Shown: one piece after another, positions 46,111-56,077 of the stretch
Position numbering within the stretch: position 1 is the stretch's first letter
How the letters are laid out: the number at the start of each line of letters is the position of its first letter
Source of the DNA: Candidatus Zhuqueibacterota bacterium
GTDB taxonomy: Bacteria; Zhuqueibacterota; Zhuqueibacteria; Oceanimicrobiales; Oceanimicrobiaceae
Assembly (NCBI GenBank): GCA_029262005.1
Contig: JAJDAG010000086.1
Coordinates: 62,001 to 126,000, forward strand
Direction of reading: 5' to 3'
DNA: 64,000 nt
Program-made: the position numbers and the translations under genes
The notes under the pieces: model-generated
The model's input: the letters and a program-made list of their open reading frames with translations, nothing else
The model's database searches: none
What the model was told of the DNA's origin: nothing

Positions 46111-47430
46111 CTAAAATTTGAGTCCCTGCATACCGCGCAAACCACCTTTACCAAGGCGCTTTGCCATTTTTTGCATCGCTTGAAATTGCTTCAAAAGTTT
46201 GTTCACATCCTGCACGGAAGTGCCGCTACCCAGAGCAATTCGCTTTCTCCGGCTGCCGTTCAGTATATTGGGACGTCGGCGCTCTTCTTTTGTCATGGAA
46301 TTGATTACAGCCTCTACTACAACCAACGCCCGATCATCAACCTTTAAACCTCTGGTTGCTTTGCCACTCATGCCGGGCATCATCTTAAGCAACTCATCGA
46401 GAGGCCCCATATTTTTTATTTGTTGTAACTGGTCGTAAAAATCTTCAAGTGTAAATTCTTGTCGCCGGAGTTTCTTCTCAAGCGTTCGTGCTTTTTCATC
46501 GTCAAAATTTTGCTGAGCACGCTCAACCAATGTCACAACATCACCCATTCCTAGAATCCTCGAGGCCATCCGGTCAGGGTGAAATTTTTCAAAAGCGCCA
46601 AACCGCTCACCGACGCTAATAAACTTTATGGGTTTACCGGTGACCGCCCTGATTGAAAGAGCAGCTCCGCCCCTTGCATCTCCGTCAAGCTTGGTGAGCA
46701 CGATCCCCGTAAAATCCAGACGCTCCTGGAATTCCTTAGCAGTATTAACGGCATCCTGCCCGGTCATACCATCGGCCACAAACAAAATCTCATGCGGTTT
46801 TGTATTCTTTTTGATTTCTGCCAATTCTTGCATCAATGCGTCATCAAGATGGAGGCGACCTGCAGTATCCAAAATAACAACATCTTTATAAGACTTACGA
46901 GCGTGGGAAATGGAGCGTTTACAAATCTCAACCGGTGTGCTATCCAAATCTGCCAGCACATCTGCACCGACTTGACCGGCAACAACCTCCAATTGTTTTA
47001 CCGCTGCCGGACGTTGCAAATCCGCAGCTACCAGAAGTGAACTCTTTCCCTGTGCTTTTAAATGTTTTGCCAACTTTCCGGCCAAAGTCGTTTTGCCGCA
47101 ACCTTGCAATCCGCAAAGCATAATGACCAATGGAGGGATACCGGTTTGTTTGAGGCCGGTTTCAGAACCACCCATCAAGTGGGCAAGCTGATCTTGAATA
47201 ATCTTTATTAGTTGCTGAGCCGGCGTAATGCTTGCCAAAACGGTGTGGCCGAGTGCTTTTTCCTGAACCTTCCCAGTAAAGTCCTTCGCTACTTTAAAAT
47301 TAACATCTGCCTCAAGCAAAACCCGACGCAACTCACGCATTGTCTCAGCAACATTTTTCTCTGTCAGCTTGCCGTGGCCGCGAAGTTTCTTAAAAACGCC
47401 TTCGAATCTGTCTGTAAGATCTTGAAACAT
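46111..47430 (-). CDS. ffh: Signal recognition particle GTPase Ffh
   Basis: 439 residues: an N-domain four-helix bundle, a G-domain with G1 GLQGCGKTT (about residues 107-115), DTAGRLHLD, TKLDGDARGGAA, and a methionine-rich M-domain ending GLRGMQGLKF. Inserts ribosome-nascent chains into the membrane with 4.5S RNA; that RNA gene was not found nearby. First gene of the ffh-rpsP-khpA-rimM-trmD-rplS cluster. There is no clear ribosome binding site before the ATG, and a terminator-like hairpin lies only about 20 nt upstream. Confidence 0.97.
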   Translation of the reverse strand: MFQDLTDRFEGVFKKLRGHGKLTEKNVAETMRELRRVLLEADVNFKVAKDFTGKVQEKALGHTVLASITPAQQLIKIIQDQLAHLMGGSETGLKQTGIPPLVIMLCGLQGCGKTTLAGKLAKHLKAQGKSSLLVAADLQRPAAVKQLEVVAGQVGADVLADLDSTPVEICKRSISHARKSYKDVVILDTAGRLHLDDALMQELAEIKKNTKPHEILFVADGMTGQDAVNTAKEFQERLDFTGIVLTKLDGDARGGAALSIRAVTGKPIKFISVGERFGAFEKFHPDRMASRILGMGDVVTLVERAQQNFDDEKARTLEKKLRRQEFTLEDFYDQLQQIKNMGPLDELLKMMPGMSGKATRGLKVDDRALVVVEAVINSMTKEERRRPNILNGSRRKRIALGSGTSVQDVNKLLKQFQAMQKMAKRLGKGGLRGMQGLKF

Positions 47431-47440
47431 AATCGGGTAT

Positions 47441-47472
47441 AAAAAAAGAATTCACAGGCAATCCTGTGAATT
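47441..47472 (-). terminator. Terminator-like hairpin immediately upstream of ffh
   Basis: On the minus strand, a perfect 10-bp stem AATTCACAGG/CCTGTGAATT (tetraloop) followed by CTTTTTTT, ending 10 nt before the ffh ATG. It may end transcripts from upstream or act as an attenuator for ffh. A further hairpin AAGACCAA/TTGGTCTT lies at 47531-47559. The rest of 47431-47769 contains no supported gene. Confidence 0.7.
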
Positions 47473-47769
47473 TCCTCAAAATGACTAAAATCAACGGTTT
47501 CGTATAAAGCACGAAAATGTAAATAAATACAAGACCAAATGCAAGATGTTTTTGGTCTTGATCATCTAGCGGCGAGCAATTTAAATTTAACCAATGGCCC
47601 GACCCAAATACACGCGATTGCAGTGCAAAGTACCGAGCCATCCAAAGAGACAACCTTAGCAAGACACAACAGCGAATGACACATCTGGCTCACAGCGCCT
47701 CAACTTGAAAGGAGCCAGGCAAGGCACAACTGGTCACGAAAGTGATTTGTCACAAATTTCTGTCACGTC

Positions 47770-48696
47770 TTATTTTAACATTTCCAGCAGTCGTTTATTC
47801 ATTTTTTGAGATAAGATCCGGCTACCGATCTCATCCGGAGTCAGCACGCCTTCTTCGGTGATAACACCGGTAAAAAGCTCTGCTGAAATCTCATCAAAAT
47901 AGTAATTCTCAACTGTCACTTCCTCTGGCGGGGCAGCCCAAACTTCATCAGGATCACGCGGCTTTTCTTTTCTCTGTCCAAGGGCCTTGGGCAAAAATTT
48001 GCTTGACTCACAGGCAGCGTAACAAGGCACAACCAACTCACGGGCCAAAAGACAAATCGCCTTGGAGCCAGCTTTATTGACCAATAAAACCTCGGACAAT
48101 GAATCAGCGCCCAGCAGAACGACATCGGCACGCTCCATGCCTTTAGCAGCCGTAGCATCGACAAAATAAGAGCAGGCAACGCCCATTTTTGACAACTCAA
48201 TTGCGAATGCCTGTCCTTCACGACCAGGGCGAGATTCGGTGAGAATAACTTGAAACGTTTTTCCAGCATGACAGGCATTGGCGATTATTTCCAAAATTGT
48301 GCTGCTGTTGCTGTGAACAAAAACCTGACTATCCTCATCAATAAGCTCCGCGCCGAACTCGGCAACCCGCGCAACAGCCCCGGTACATTGTTCATAAAAC
48401 CGGCGCACTTCTCCGGACAACTTTCTGCGAAGCACGACAGCCCCGCCTGACTCAGAACTCTCCGCCGTATCTAAAACCGTATTAAAAAAATTTGTGAGTT
48501 GAGCCATTCCAGGCTGCGCCTTCAAAATTTCCTGGGCTGTTTTGTCAATCCCCTGCTTAAGCTCTTCAACAGAACTCCCGCCCGTTTCCTTGATAAGAGC
48601 TTCCATGCACTTGATGGCTTTTCGGGCAACAACCCAGGCACCGGAGAAACGGTCACCCTTAATGTCATTTAAAATATTTTGATAATTCTCTGCCAT
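47770..48696 (-). CDS. eIF-2B alpha/beta/delta-like (sugar-phosphate isomerase family) protein
   Basis: 308 residues of the IF-2B family that includes methylthioribose-1-phosphate isomerase and archaeal ribose-1,5-bisphosphate isomerase: SGEVRRFYEQ, VFVHSNSSTILEII, VILTESRPGREGQAFA, ADVVLLGADSL and NKAGSKAICLLARELVVPCYAACESSKF. In bacteria these are isomerases, not initiation factors. It lies 14 nt after nuoN on the same strand, so it is probably co-transcribed with the respiratory genes, a puzzling combination. Confidence 0.85.
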   Translation of the reverse strand: MAENYQNILNDIKGDRFSGAWVVARKAIKCMEALIKETGGSSVEELKQGIDKTAQEILKAQPGMAQLTNFFNTVLDTAESSESGGAVVLRRKLSGEVRRFYEQCTGAVARVAEFGAELIDEDSQVFVHSNSSTILEIIANACHAGKTFQVILTESRPGREGQAFAIELSKMGVACSYFVDATAAKGMERADVVLLGADSLSEVLLVNKAGSKAICLLARELVVPCYAACESSKFLPKALGQRKEKPRDPDEVWAAPPEEVTVENYYFDEISAELFTGVITEEGVLTPDEIGSRILSQKMNKRLLEMLK

Positions 48697-48710
48697 GGGT
48701 CAATAGAATG

Positions 48711-50159
48711 TTAGAGGAGGTGCACAGCAAAATGCTCAATTGTATCCATCAAATAGGACGGAAACAGGCCTAAAGCACAAGAAGCAAGCACCGCTACCAG
48801 CAGGGCGCATGCAATTAAAGGAACAGTCGGCGGGATGCTTAGCGTCCTTAAAGTTTTTCGCATAAACATCATAACGACCACACCCAAATAATAGTAAAGC
48901 GAAATTACAGAATTAACAACTGCAAATACGACAAGAGGCGTATGCCCTGCTTTGACTGCGGCTGAAAAAAGATAAAACTTCCCAACGAAGCCGGCAGTTG
49001 GAGGCAGGCCGGCCAGAGAGAACATGAAAACAGCCATGGCCAAAGCCACCGCCGGTTTGCGGAAAGCCAAACCTCTAAAGTCGTCTAACATCACAAACTC
49101 GCTCTGTCGGGAACTCAAAAACGACAATACTGCAAATGCGCCAACAGTCATAAACATGTACACGAGCAGATAAAAAAGCACGCCGGCGGTTCCGGCGTCA
49201 CTCCAGGCGATGAGGCCAATCAAAACGTAGCCTGCATGTGCTACTGAAGAATAGGCAAGCATTCGCTTGACGTTTGCTTGCGCAATGGCCGCCAGGTTGC
49301 CAACAAACATTGTGAGCACTGCCAAAACCGATAAAATGACCATCCAGTCAGTAGAAGCACCGTCAAACAATGAATGCAAAACGCGCAGCAAAGCTGCAAA
49401 TGCAGCAGCCTTGGAACCTGTCGCCATAAAGGCAGTAACCGGGGTTGCCGCCCCTTCATAAACATCAGGCGCCCACATGTGAAACGGAAACATAACTACC
49501 TTGAACCCCAGGCCAGCTACCACAAGCAGACCTCCCAAAAGCAGCAACGGCTGACTGGCAAGCGGTGCCGATGATATGAAATTGGAAATGTACCGAAGGC
49601 TCAAACTGCCGGTAACCCCATAAATAAAAGCGATTCCATACAGCAGAAAAGCACTTGAAAAAGCACCGAGCAAAAAATATTTAAAGGCCGCTTCCAGGGA
49701 TTTGGGTTCCGTACGCTTTATTCCCGCGAGAACATAGAGAGAAATCGAGAGCGTCTCCAGGCCAAGAAAAAGAACCAGCAAATTACTGCCGGCTGCCATT
49801 AGAACCATACCCACAGTCGCAAACAACATCAGGGCGAAATATTCGGCATTGAGCAGATGGCCCTGCTCATGCTCGCCCTGAGACAACAACATACTCAAGG
49901 CTGCGCTAATTAGAAAGATAAAATTAAAAAAAAGCGCATAATTGTCAGCAACCACCATCCCACCAAACGCAATTGTATTGCTGTTCCAAAGCGATGTTGT
50001 AAACCAGAAGCTCAGACCAAGGCCGAGCAAAGAAAGCAACAAGAACACGTGGCGCGACACCTTAGACCAAATCAGGCTAACCCCAACAATCACAAAGCCC
50101 GTAAGACTCAACGTGATGACCGGTGCTACAACGGGTAAATTTAGTGATGACAAAGACAA
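48711..50159 (-). CDS. nuoN: NADH-quinone oxidoreductase subunit N
   Basis: 482-residue antiporter-like complex I membrane subunit with about 14 helices. Typical patterns are YVLAGIKRTEPKSLEAAFKYFLLGAFSSAFLLYGIAF, FHMWAPDVYEGAATPVTAFMATGSKAAAF and KRMLAYSSVAHAGYVLIG. Conserved Lys and Glu residues of the proton channel are present. The start is a TTG at 50159; no ATG is available. Located 141 nt after nuoM. Confidence 0.95.
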   Translation of the reverse strand: MSLSSLNLPVVAPVITLSLTGFVIVGVSLIWSKVSRHVFLLLSLLGLGLSFWFTTSLWNSNTIAFGGMVVADNYALFFNFIFLISAALSMLLSQGEHEQGHLLNAEYFALMLFATVGMVLMAAGSNLLVLFLGLETLSISLYVLAGIKRTEPKSLEAAFKYFLLGAFSSAFLLYGIAFIYGVTGSLSLRYISNFISSAPLASQPLLLLGGLLVVAGLGFKVVMFPFHMWAPDVYEGAATPVTAFMATGSKAAAFAALLRVLHSLFDGASTDWMVILSVLAVLTMFVGNLAAIAQANVKRMLAYSSVAHAGYVLIGLIAWSDAGTAGVLFYLLVYMFMTVGAFAVLSFLSSRQSEFVMLDDFRGLAFRKPAVALAMAVFMFSLAGLPPTAGFVGKFYLFSAAVKAGHTPLVVFAVVNSVISLYYYLGVVVMMFMRKTLRTLSIPPTVPLIACALLVAVLASCALGLFPSYLMDTIEHFAVHLL

Positions 50160-50300
50160 ATTAATTTTGCTCTAATGTGAAAAATATTTTGCTTGACAAA
50201 TAATTGTTTTCCCTTATCAAACTCTGCTAAACGCCACCCTTCAACAAATAACAATGATATTCATCCTAAAAAAATGAGCCAAATTCATACAGAAAAATTT

Positions 50301-51836
50301 CTAGCGTTCATCCAGATGTGACACACCTGCTACGGCCTCTACCAGAGCCATATTTTCCCTCTGGATCTGAACCTTCTCGATGAGAGAATTGACCGTGGGT
50401 TCCATTTTACTTAAAATGAAATTTGGATAAACGCCAATAACAATAATGAGCGCGACAATCGGCAACAACAGACTAATTTCCCTAGCGGACAAATCCTTCA
50501 ACCGGGCATTTTCCTTATTTTCAAGTTTGCCGAACATCACCCGCTGAAACATCAGAAGCATATAAACCGCCGCTAAGATAACACCTAAAGCAGCGAAAAC
50601 GGCAAAAGTTTTCTGACTCAAAAACGCACCAAGGAGAATAAGATATTCGCCAACAAAACCGTTGAGTCCGGGCAATCCAATTGAAGACAACGTTACAATC
50701 ATAAAAAAGACGGTAAAGACAGGGAGCTGTTTCGCCAGTCCACCAAAATCAGCTATCAAGCGTGTTTGCCGTCTTTCGTAAATCATGCCAACAATCAAGA
50801 ACAAAGCACCCGTAGAGAGTCCGTGATTCACCATTTGAATGAGTCCTCCCTGAATGCCCTCGGTATTGAGCGCGAATATTCCTACCACCACAAATCCAAG
50901 ATGGCTCACGCTGGAATAGGCAACCAGTTTTTTCATGTCCGGTTGCACCATGGCCACCAGCGCTCCATATATAATACCAACAACTCCAAGCGTAAGCATG
51001 AGCGGCACAAATTGCACAACCGCATGTGGAAAAAACGGCAGGCAGAAACGCAAAAAACCGTATGTGCCCATTTTTAATAAGACCCCGGCCAGAATCACAC
51101 TGCCGCCGGTTGGCGCCTCCACATGTGCGTCCGGCAGCCATGTGTGAAAAGGAAACATCGGGATCTTGATCGCAAAGCTCAAACCAAATGCGAGAAAAAG
51201 CCAGGTCTGATAACCAAGAGGAATATAAATCTGTTGCAGTCTCAAAATATCGAACGTATAATTTCCGGTCAGGCCACCGTGATAGAAATAAATAAACAGA
51301 ATGGCCACCAACATGAGCAGGCTTCCAAAAATTGTATAGATAATAAACTTAATGGCTGCATATATTCGGCGCTCGCCACCCCAAATTCCAATGATAAAAT
51401 ACATTGGAATCAGCACAACTTCCCAAAACACATAGAACAAAAACAAGTCGAGAGCCGCAAAAACGCCGAGGATGCCGGTCTCAAGAATCAGCATCGAAAT
51501 CATGTAGCCCTTTATATTTCGCGACACTGAGTTCCAGGAAGATAAAACAACAATTGGCGTCAAAAATGTCGTGAGCAAAATCATGAACAGACTGATACCA
51601 TCAATGCCGAGTTGATAATTAGCGCCAATGGCAGGAATCCAGATGGTGTGCTCAACGAATTGCATCGAAGATACAGGCTCAAACAAAAAATAAAGTGGCA
51701 GAGACAAGAAAAATACCAGCAGCGAGCCTATGAGCCCGACAAGCTTGATTCCCTGCTCATTTTTTACAAACAACAAGACACCTGAAAAAACAAGCGGTAG
51801 CATAATGATTGTTGTCAGCACGGGAAAATTCATCAT
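50301..51836 (-). CDS. nuoM: NADH-quinone oxidoreductase subunit M
   Basis: 511-residue antiporter-like subunit: YQLGIDGISLFMILLTTFLTPIVVLSSW, LFYVFWEVVLIPMYFIIGIWGG, LPDAHVEAPTGGSVILAGVLLKMGTYGFLRF, and KKLVAYSSVSHLGFVVVGIFALNTEG. The ATG overlaps the nuoL stop by 4 nt. Proton-pumping membrane arm. Confidence 0.97.
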   Translation of the reverse strand: MMNFPVLTTIIMLPLVFSGVLLFVKNEQGIKLVGLIGSLLVFFLSLPLYFLFEPVSSMQFVEHTIWIPAIGANYQLGIDGISLFMILLTTFLTPIVVLSSWNSVSRNIKGYMISMLILETGILGVFAALDLFLFYVFWEVVLIPMYFIIGIWGGERRIYAAIKFIIYTIFGSLLMLVAILFIYFYHGGLTGNYTFDILRLQQIYIPLGYQTWLFLAFGLSFAIKIPMFPFHTWLPDAHVEAPTGGSVILAGVLLKMGTYGFLRFCLPFFPHAVVQFVPLMLTLGVVGIIYGALVAMVQPDMKKLVAYSSVSHLGFVVVGIFALNTEGIQGGLIQMVNHGLSTGALFLIVGMIYERRQTRLIADFGGLAKQLPVFTVFFMIVTLSSIGLPGLNGFVGEYLILLGAFLSQKTFAVFAALGVILAAVYMLLMFQRVMFGKLENKENARLKDLSAREISLLLPIVALIIVIGVYPNFILSKMEPTVNSLIEKVQIQRENMALVEAVAGVSHLDER

Positions 51837-53758
51837 TCCATCGATTTCAATAAAAAGTAACCAGCCAGAACAACCACACCAACAACAATGGAAAGTGCAT
51901 AGTTTTGCACAAAACCTGTTTCCATTTTCCGGACACGTCCACCTAATTTTCCCGTAGCCGTTGCCACTGAGTTAACAAACCCATCAATAAACTTCACATC
52001 ACACCAGCGCCATAACACGCGATCTGAAAATCGATTCAACGGGTGAACCAACAGAGCCTGGTAAAGCTCATCCACGTACCATTTGTGAACAAAGAAATTA
52101 TAGAATCCCTGCGTTCTTGCAACCACATGTGCGGGCAAATCAGGTTTTGCAACATACAATAGATAGGCGAAACCAATGCCCAGAATAGCAATCAAAGATG
52201 AAATGGCCATGAATGTCGTTTCCGGCCCAACCAACTCATGTGTTTGCTCAAAAAAGCCAATGGTGCCATATTGATTAAACACCGGGCCTAAAAAATGCTC
52301 GAATTGGTTGAACAAATGTGGAACACCTAGCCAGCCGCCGGCGATGGCCAGAAATGCAAGAATGCCGAGAGGGATTGTCATGACTGAGGGCGATTCGTGA
52401 ATTTGCGTTTCAATTTCCTTTGGCACGCGTGACTCACCGTAAAACACCAAAAATATCATTCTGAAGGTATAAAAAGCGGTTAGACCAGCCACAGCAGCGG
52501 CAATAAACCAGAGTTCAAAACCGCCATAAGGACTGTTCAAAACCTTCCAGAGAATTTCATCCTTAGAGAAGAAGCCGGAGAGCAACGGAAAGCCGGCAAG
52601 CGCCAGGGCGCCAATAAAAAAAACACGAAAAGTCACCGGCAGTTTACTACGGAGATTCCCCATCCGTGTCATGTCTGTTTCGTTTTGCAAAGCATGCATG
52701 ACACTGCCTGCGCTCATAAATAATAACGCCTTAAAATAGGCATGAGTATTAACATGAAAAACACCGGCGCTAAAAGCCCCGACGCCGCAAGCGAGAAACA
52801 TATAGCCCAATTGACTGATGGTAGAATAGGCGAGGACTTTTTTAATATCATTACTAACCAACGCAATGGTTGCCGCCAGAAAAGCAGTTGCAACGCCCAC
52901 CAGAGCTACAACCGTCATGGCCACCTCCGAATGCAAAAACAAAACATGGCAGCGGGCTACCATATAAACACCAGCAGTTACCATGGTTGCAGCATGAATG
53001 AGCGCTGAAACCGGTGTTGGGCCGGCCATGGCGTCCGGCAGCCAGACAAATAATGGAATTTGCGCCGACTTCCCCATCGCACCAACGAACAAGAGCAGGC
53101 ATATTGACGTTGCAACACCAGCGGTCAAAACATGGGACGCATTGCCAAACACCGTGACAAAATTCAAAGAATTAAAATGGGTAAAAATTAGAAACATACC
53201 AAGCAGAAAACCAAAATCACCGATCCGGTTCACAACAAACGCTTTTCGACCGGCATAAGCATATTCTTTGTTTTCAAACCAGAAGCCGATGAGCAGATAG
53301 GAGCACAAGCCAACACCTTCCCAGCCAACAAAAAGCAAAAGAAAATTATCCGCCAGAACCAGCAGAAGCATTGAGAATGTAAAGAGATTGAGAAACGCAA
53401 AATATCTCGCGAAACCTTTGTCGCCATGCATGTAGCCAATAGAATAGACATGAATGAGCAGACCCACGCCGGTCACAATCAGCAGCATCACCATGGAAAG
53501 CGGATCGAGCAGGAAGCTGACATTTGCTTCGAAAGAGCCGGCCCGGATCCATGTGTAGACTTGCTTTGCTATGAAGCGTTCGGATTCAGGCAGGCCAACG
53601 AGCTGCAGAAAAAGCCAGACTGTACCAGCAAAAGAAAGTCCAACTGCAGCCACGCCAACAGCCCCAATCTGCGGTTCAGTAAATTTATTGCCGAACAGAC
53701 CGTTTACAACAAATCCGACAAAAGGAAAGAGAGGAATAAGCCAGAGATATTCGAACAT
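51833..53758 (-). CDS. nuoL: NADH-quinone oxidoreductase subunit L
   Basis: 641 residues from the ATG at 53758 (TGATG overlap with the nuoK stop), the largest antiporter-like subunit, with the lateral C-terminal helix. Visible: VGWEGVGLCSYLLIGFWFENKEYAYAGRKAFVVNRIGDFGFLLG, LPDAMAGPTPVSALIHAATMVTAGVYMVAR, KKVLAYSTISQLGYMFLACGVGAF. Starts at 53764 (GTG) are possible but less likely. Confidence 0.97.
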   Translation of the reverse strand: MFEYLWLIPLFPFVGFVVNGLFGNKFTEPQIGAVGVAAVGLSFAGTVWLFLQLVGLPESERFIAKQVYTWIRAGSFEANVSFLLDPLSMVMLLIVTGVGLLIHVYSIGYMHGDKGFARYFAFLNLFTFSMLLLVLADNFLLLFVGWEGVGLCSYLLIGFWFENKEYAYAGRKAFVVNRIGDFGFLLGMFLIFTHFNSLNFVTVFGNASHVLTAGVATSICLLLFVGAMGKSAQIPLFVWLPDAMAGPTPVSALIHAATMVTAGVYMVARCHVLFLHSEVAMTVVALVGVATAFLAATIALVSNDIKKVLAYSTISQLGYMFLACGVGAFSAGVFHVNTHAYFKALLFMSAGSVMHALQNETDMTRMGNLRSKLPVTFRVFFIGALALAGFPLLSGFFSKDEILWKVLNSPYGGFELWFIAAAVAGLTAFYTFRMIFLVFYGESRVPKEIETQIHESPSVMTIPLGILAFLAIAGGWLGVPHLFNQFEHFLGPVFNQYGTIGFFEQTHELVGPETTFMAISSLIAILGIGFAYLLYVAKPDLPAHVVARTQGFYNFFVHKWYVDELYQALLVHPLNRFSDRVLWRWCDVKFIDGFVNSVATATGKLGGRVRKMETGFVQNYALSIVVGVVVLAGYFLLKSME

Positions 53759-54063
53759 CACCACTTCAACAAATTAAATTCATCAACATTGACCGTGTTC
53801 TTTGTTCTAAAGATGGCGACAACCAGTGCCAGGCCAACAGCAACTTCGGCAGCAGCCACAACCATTACAAAAAAAACAAAGACTTGTCCTTCAAGTGAGT
53901 TGAGGTGATTCGAAAACGAAACAAGCGTCAAGTTCACTGCATTGAGCATCAATTCAATAGACATGAAAATAACGATAGCGTTGCGCCGAGTCAGAACTCC
54001 TACCACGCCGATAGTAAAAAGAATGCCACCAAGAAACAAATAGTAGGATGTAGGCACAATCAT
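53758..54063 (-). CDS. nuoK: NADH-quinone oxidoreductase subunit K
   Basis: 101 residues, three membrane helices, with the conserved [39 protein letters not shown] including the essential Glu of helix 2. MrpC-like in fold. ATGA overlap with nuoJ. Confidence 0.97.
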   Translation of the reverse strand: MIVPTSYYLFLGGILFTIGVVGVLTRRNAIVIFMSIELMLNAVNLTLVSFSNHLNSLEGQVFVFFVMVVAAAEVAVGLALVVAIFRTKNTVNVDEFNLLKW

Positions 54064-54563
54064 GTCTGCAACTTCAATTTGGCCAAAATCACGGAGCCGA
54101 TAATGGCCGCCAAGAGCAACACCGAAGCAATCTCAAAGGGAAACAGATATTCTGTAAAAAGCAATCCGCCAATAGAACTTGTGTCGCCGGCAGACAACCC
54201 GACAGGCCCTATCTCTAAGCCAATACCGGACTTTACAAAAATTGCAAGTTCAACAAACAGCACTCCTGCCAGACATAGAGCAGCAATTTGCGGCCAACCA
54301 CGGTTTGATTCCTTCAACGCATTGTCCCCGCCATCGAGCAGCATGACCACAAAAAGGAAGAGGACCATAATGGCGCCGGCGTATACAATAATATGAATGG
54401 CGGCGATAAACGGGGCATTGAGCAAAACATAAAGACCCGCGATGGCAAACATTGTCAAAATTAAAAACAAGGCACAATACACTGGATTTCTGTGACTGAT
54501 CATCATCACTGCCGCAGCCACGGCAATGGCGGCAAATATAAAAAATAGCACAAATGCCATCAT
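54060..54563 (-). CDS. nuoJ: NADH-quinone oxidoreductase subunit J
   Basis: 167 residues, five membrane helices, with family patterns [52 protein letters not shown]. The ATG overlaps the stop of the antiporter gene by 4 nt (ATGA). NuoA-I are not found in the window: the upstream gene is an antiporter. Confidence 0.95.
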   Translation of the reverse strand: MMAFVLFFIFAAIAVAAAVMMISHRNPVYCALFLILTMFAIAGLYVLLNAPFIAAIHIIVYAGAIMVLFLFVVMLLDGGDNALKESNRGWPQIAALCLAGVLFVELAIFVKSGIGLEIGPVGLSAGDTSSIGGLLFTEYLFPFEIASVLLLAAIIGSVILAKLKLQT

Positions 54564-56077
54564 TGCAGAAAATAGACCAGCGTTGTGGCAACAAACAATG
54601 GAATGAGGATGAGCAAAGAGTAACGCATGTAGCCAAAGAAGCTGGGCATCTTAATGCCCGACTGCTCGGAAATCGATTTTACCATAAAGTTGGGAGCATT
54701 GCCGATATAAGTCATCGCGCCAAAAAAAACCGCGCCACAACTGATTGCCTTGAGAAAAATACCACCATCGGCCATAAGCCATTGAACGGTTTCGCCTGCC
54801 TGGCCAAGTATGGTGTTAAAAAAAACAAGGTAAGTTGGCGCATTGTCAAGGAAGCTGGAGAGGATTCCAGTAATCCAAAAATAATGAACAGGGTTCTTGA
54901 CTGATTCGACAATAAAAGCCAGAGCGCCGTTTTCACCAGCGCGCAACATGGTCAGAGCCGGAATGATCGTTATAAAAATACCGGCAAAGAGCTTGGCCAC
55001 TTCCATAATCGGGAACCAGTTGAACTCGTTACCCTCGCGGTATGGCGTTGGGGTTAATTTCAAAGAGAGGAATCCGAGACCAATCAACAAAACATCGCGG
55101 ACTATGTTTTGCCACTCCATGTGAATGCCAAGCACGGTCACTTCACCGAGATGCACTTTGCCGCTAAAGAGAACAGCGCCGATAACACCGCCAAGAATAA
55201 AAAAGTTAAACATACCTTTGATTGTCATGGTGTAGGTTTTGGTTTTCATTTTATGCGTGACAGCATCTTCAACTTCTACTTCTTCCTCAATAACAAGATC
55301 ATCGATCATGTCATCCGGCGCATCAAAATGTGACTCCTTTAAATGCATTTTTTCGTGCCAGCCTTCTTTGCGGAACATGTAGGTGTCCCAAATAAAAAAT
55401 GCCAAGAGCAGCCACGAAACAACAAACAGGAATTGCGGCATCAACTGAAAAGTCCAGAAGAACTCAACGCCTTGCAAAAAACCGAGGAACAGGGGTGGAT
55501 CGCCAAGTGGGGTCAAAGAACCTCCAACGTTGGCAACCAGAAAAATAAAGAAAACAATCAAATGAATTTTTGACTTGCGGTACTTGTTCATGCGGATAAG
55601 TGGACGAATCAGGACCATGGCCGCGCCGGTGGTGCCAATCCAGGATGCCAGGGCAGTTCCAATTACCAGCAGAAACAAATTATTGACCGGCACACCAACA
55701 GGGGCTCCTTGTATTAGAATGCCGCCGGAAATCGTGTAAAGCGCCCACAATAATATAATGAAAGGAAAATACTCCAGGAAATAGACGTGCAAAATTTCAT
55801 GGACAGCAGCGCCACCATACCCAAACACAAATGGAACTGCGAACAAAAGTGCCCAAAATGCCGACACTTTACCAAAATGGTGATGCCAAAAATCTTCAGC
55901 AACCAGTGGAAAAATTGCAATGGAGAGCAAGATACCGACAAACGGAATAACACTCCACAGAGGCAACTCTGCACCGAGTTCCCCCTGTGCAGCACCGCCC
56001 TCTACAGCACCTGCGAATAGTGATGAAAATGCACCCAGAATCAGAACAGCGACGCACACAACAATGGTCTTACGCAT
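54560..56077 (-). CDS. NhaD-like sodium:proton antiporter
   Basis: 505 residues with a probable cleaved N-terminal signal peptide and about 12 helices. Family features: IFPLVAEDFWHHHFGKVSAFWALLF, GTALASWIGTTGAAMVLIRPLIR, GGSLTPLGDPPLFLGFLQG and SSFLDNAPTYLVFFN, the ion-binding regions of ion-transporter-superfamily antiporters. A charged cytoplasmic loop (about residues 255-290) is rich in Asp/Glu and His. It is the first gene of the operon that continues with nuoJKLMN, with 4-nt overlap, so sodium/proton exchange and the complex I membrane arm are translationally coupled. Confidence 0.88.
   Translation of the reverse strand: MRKTIVVCVAVLILGAFSSLFAGAVEGGAAQGELGAELPLWSVIPFVGILLSIAIFPLVAEDFWHHHFGKVSAFWALLFAVPFVFGYGGAAVHEILHVYFLEYFPFIILLWALYTISGGILIQGAPVGVPVNNLFLLVIGTALASWIGTTGAAMVLIRPLIRMNKYRKSKIHLIVFFIFLVANVGGSLTPLGDPPLFLGFLQGVEFFWTFQLMPQFLFVVSWLLLAFFIWDTYMFRKEGWHEKMHLKESHFDAPDDMIDDLVIEEEVEVEDAVTHKMKTKTYTMTIKGMFNFFILGGVIGAVLFSGKVHLGEVTVLGIHMEWQNIVRDVLLIGLGFLSLKLTPTPYREGNEFNWFPIMEVAKLFAGIFITIIPALTMLRAGENGALAFIVESVKNPVHYFWITGILSSFLDNAPTYLVFFNTILGQAGETVQWLMADGGIFLKAISCGAVFFGAMTYIGNAPNFMVKSISEQSGIKMPSFFGYMRYSLLILIPLFVATTLVYFLQ

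Noticed and set aside
47390..47662. 90-codon minus-strand ORF overlapping the ffh start
   Set aside because: Overlaps ffh in another frame and lacks features.
47431..47769. Possible 4.5S SRP RNA gene next to ffh
   Set aside because: The conserved GGAAGCAGCC-type loop of SRP RNA is not present; only a distant resemblance (GGAGCCAGGCAAGGC) was seen.
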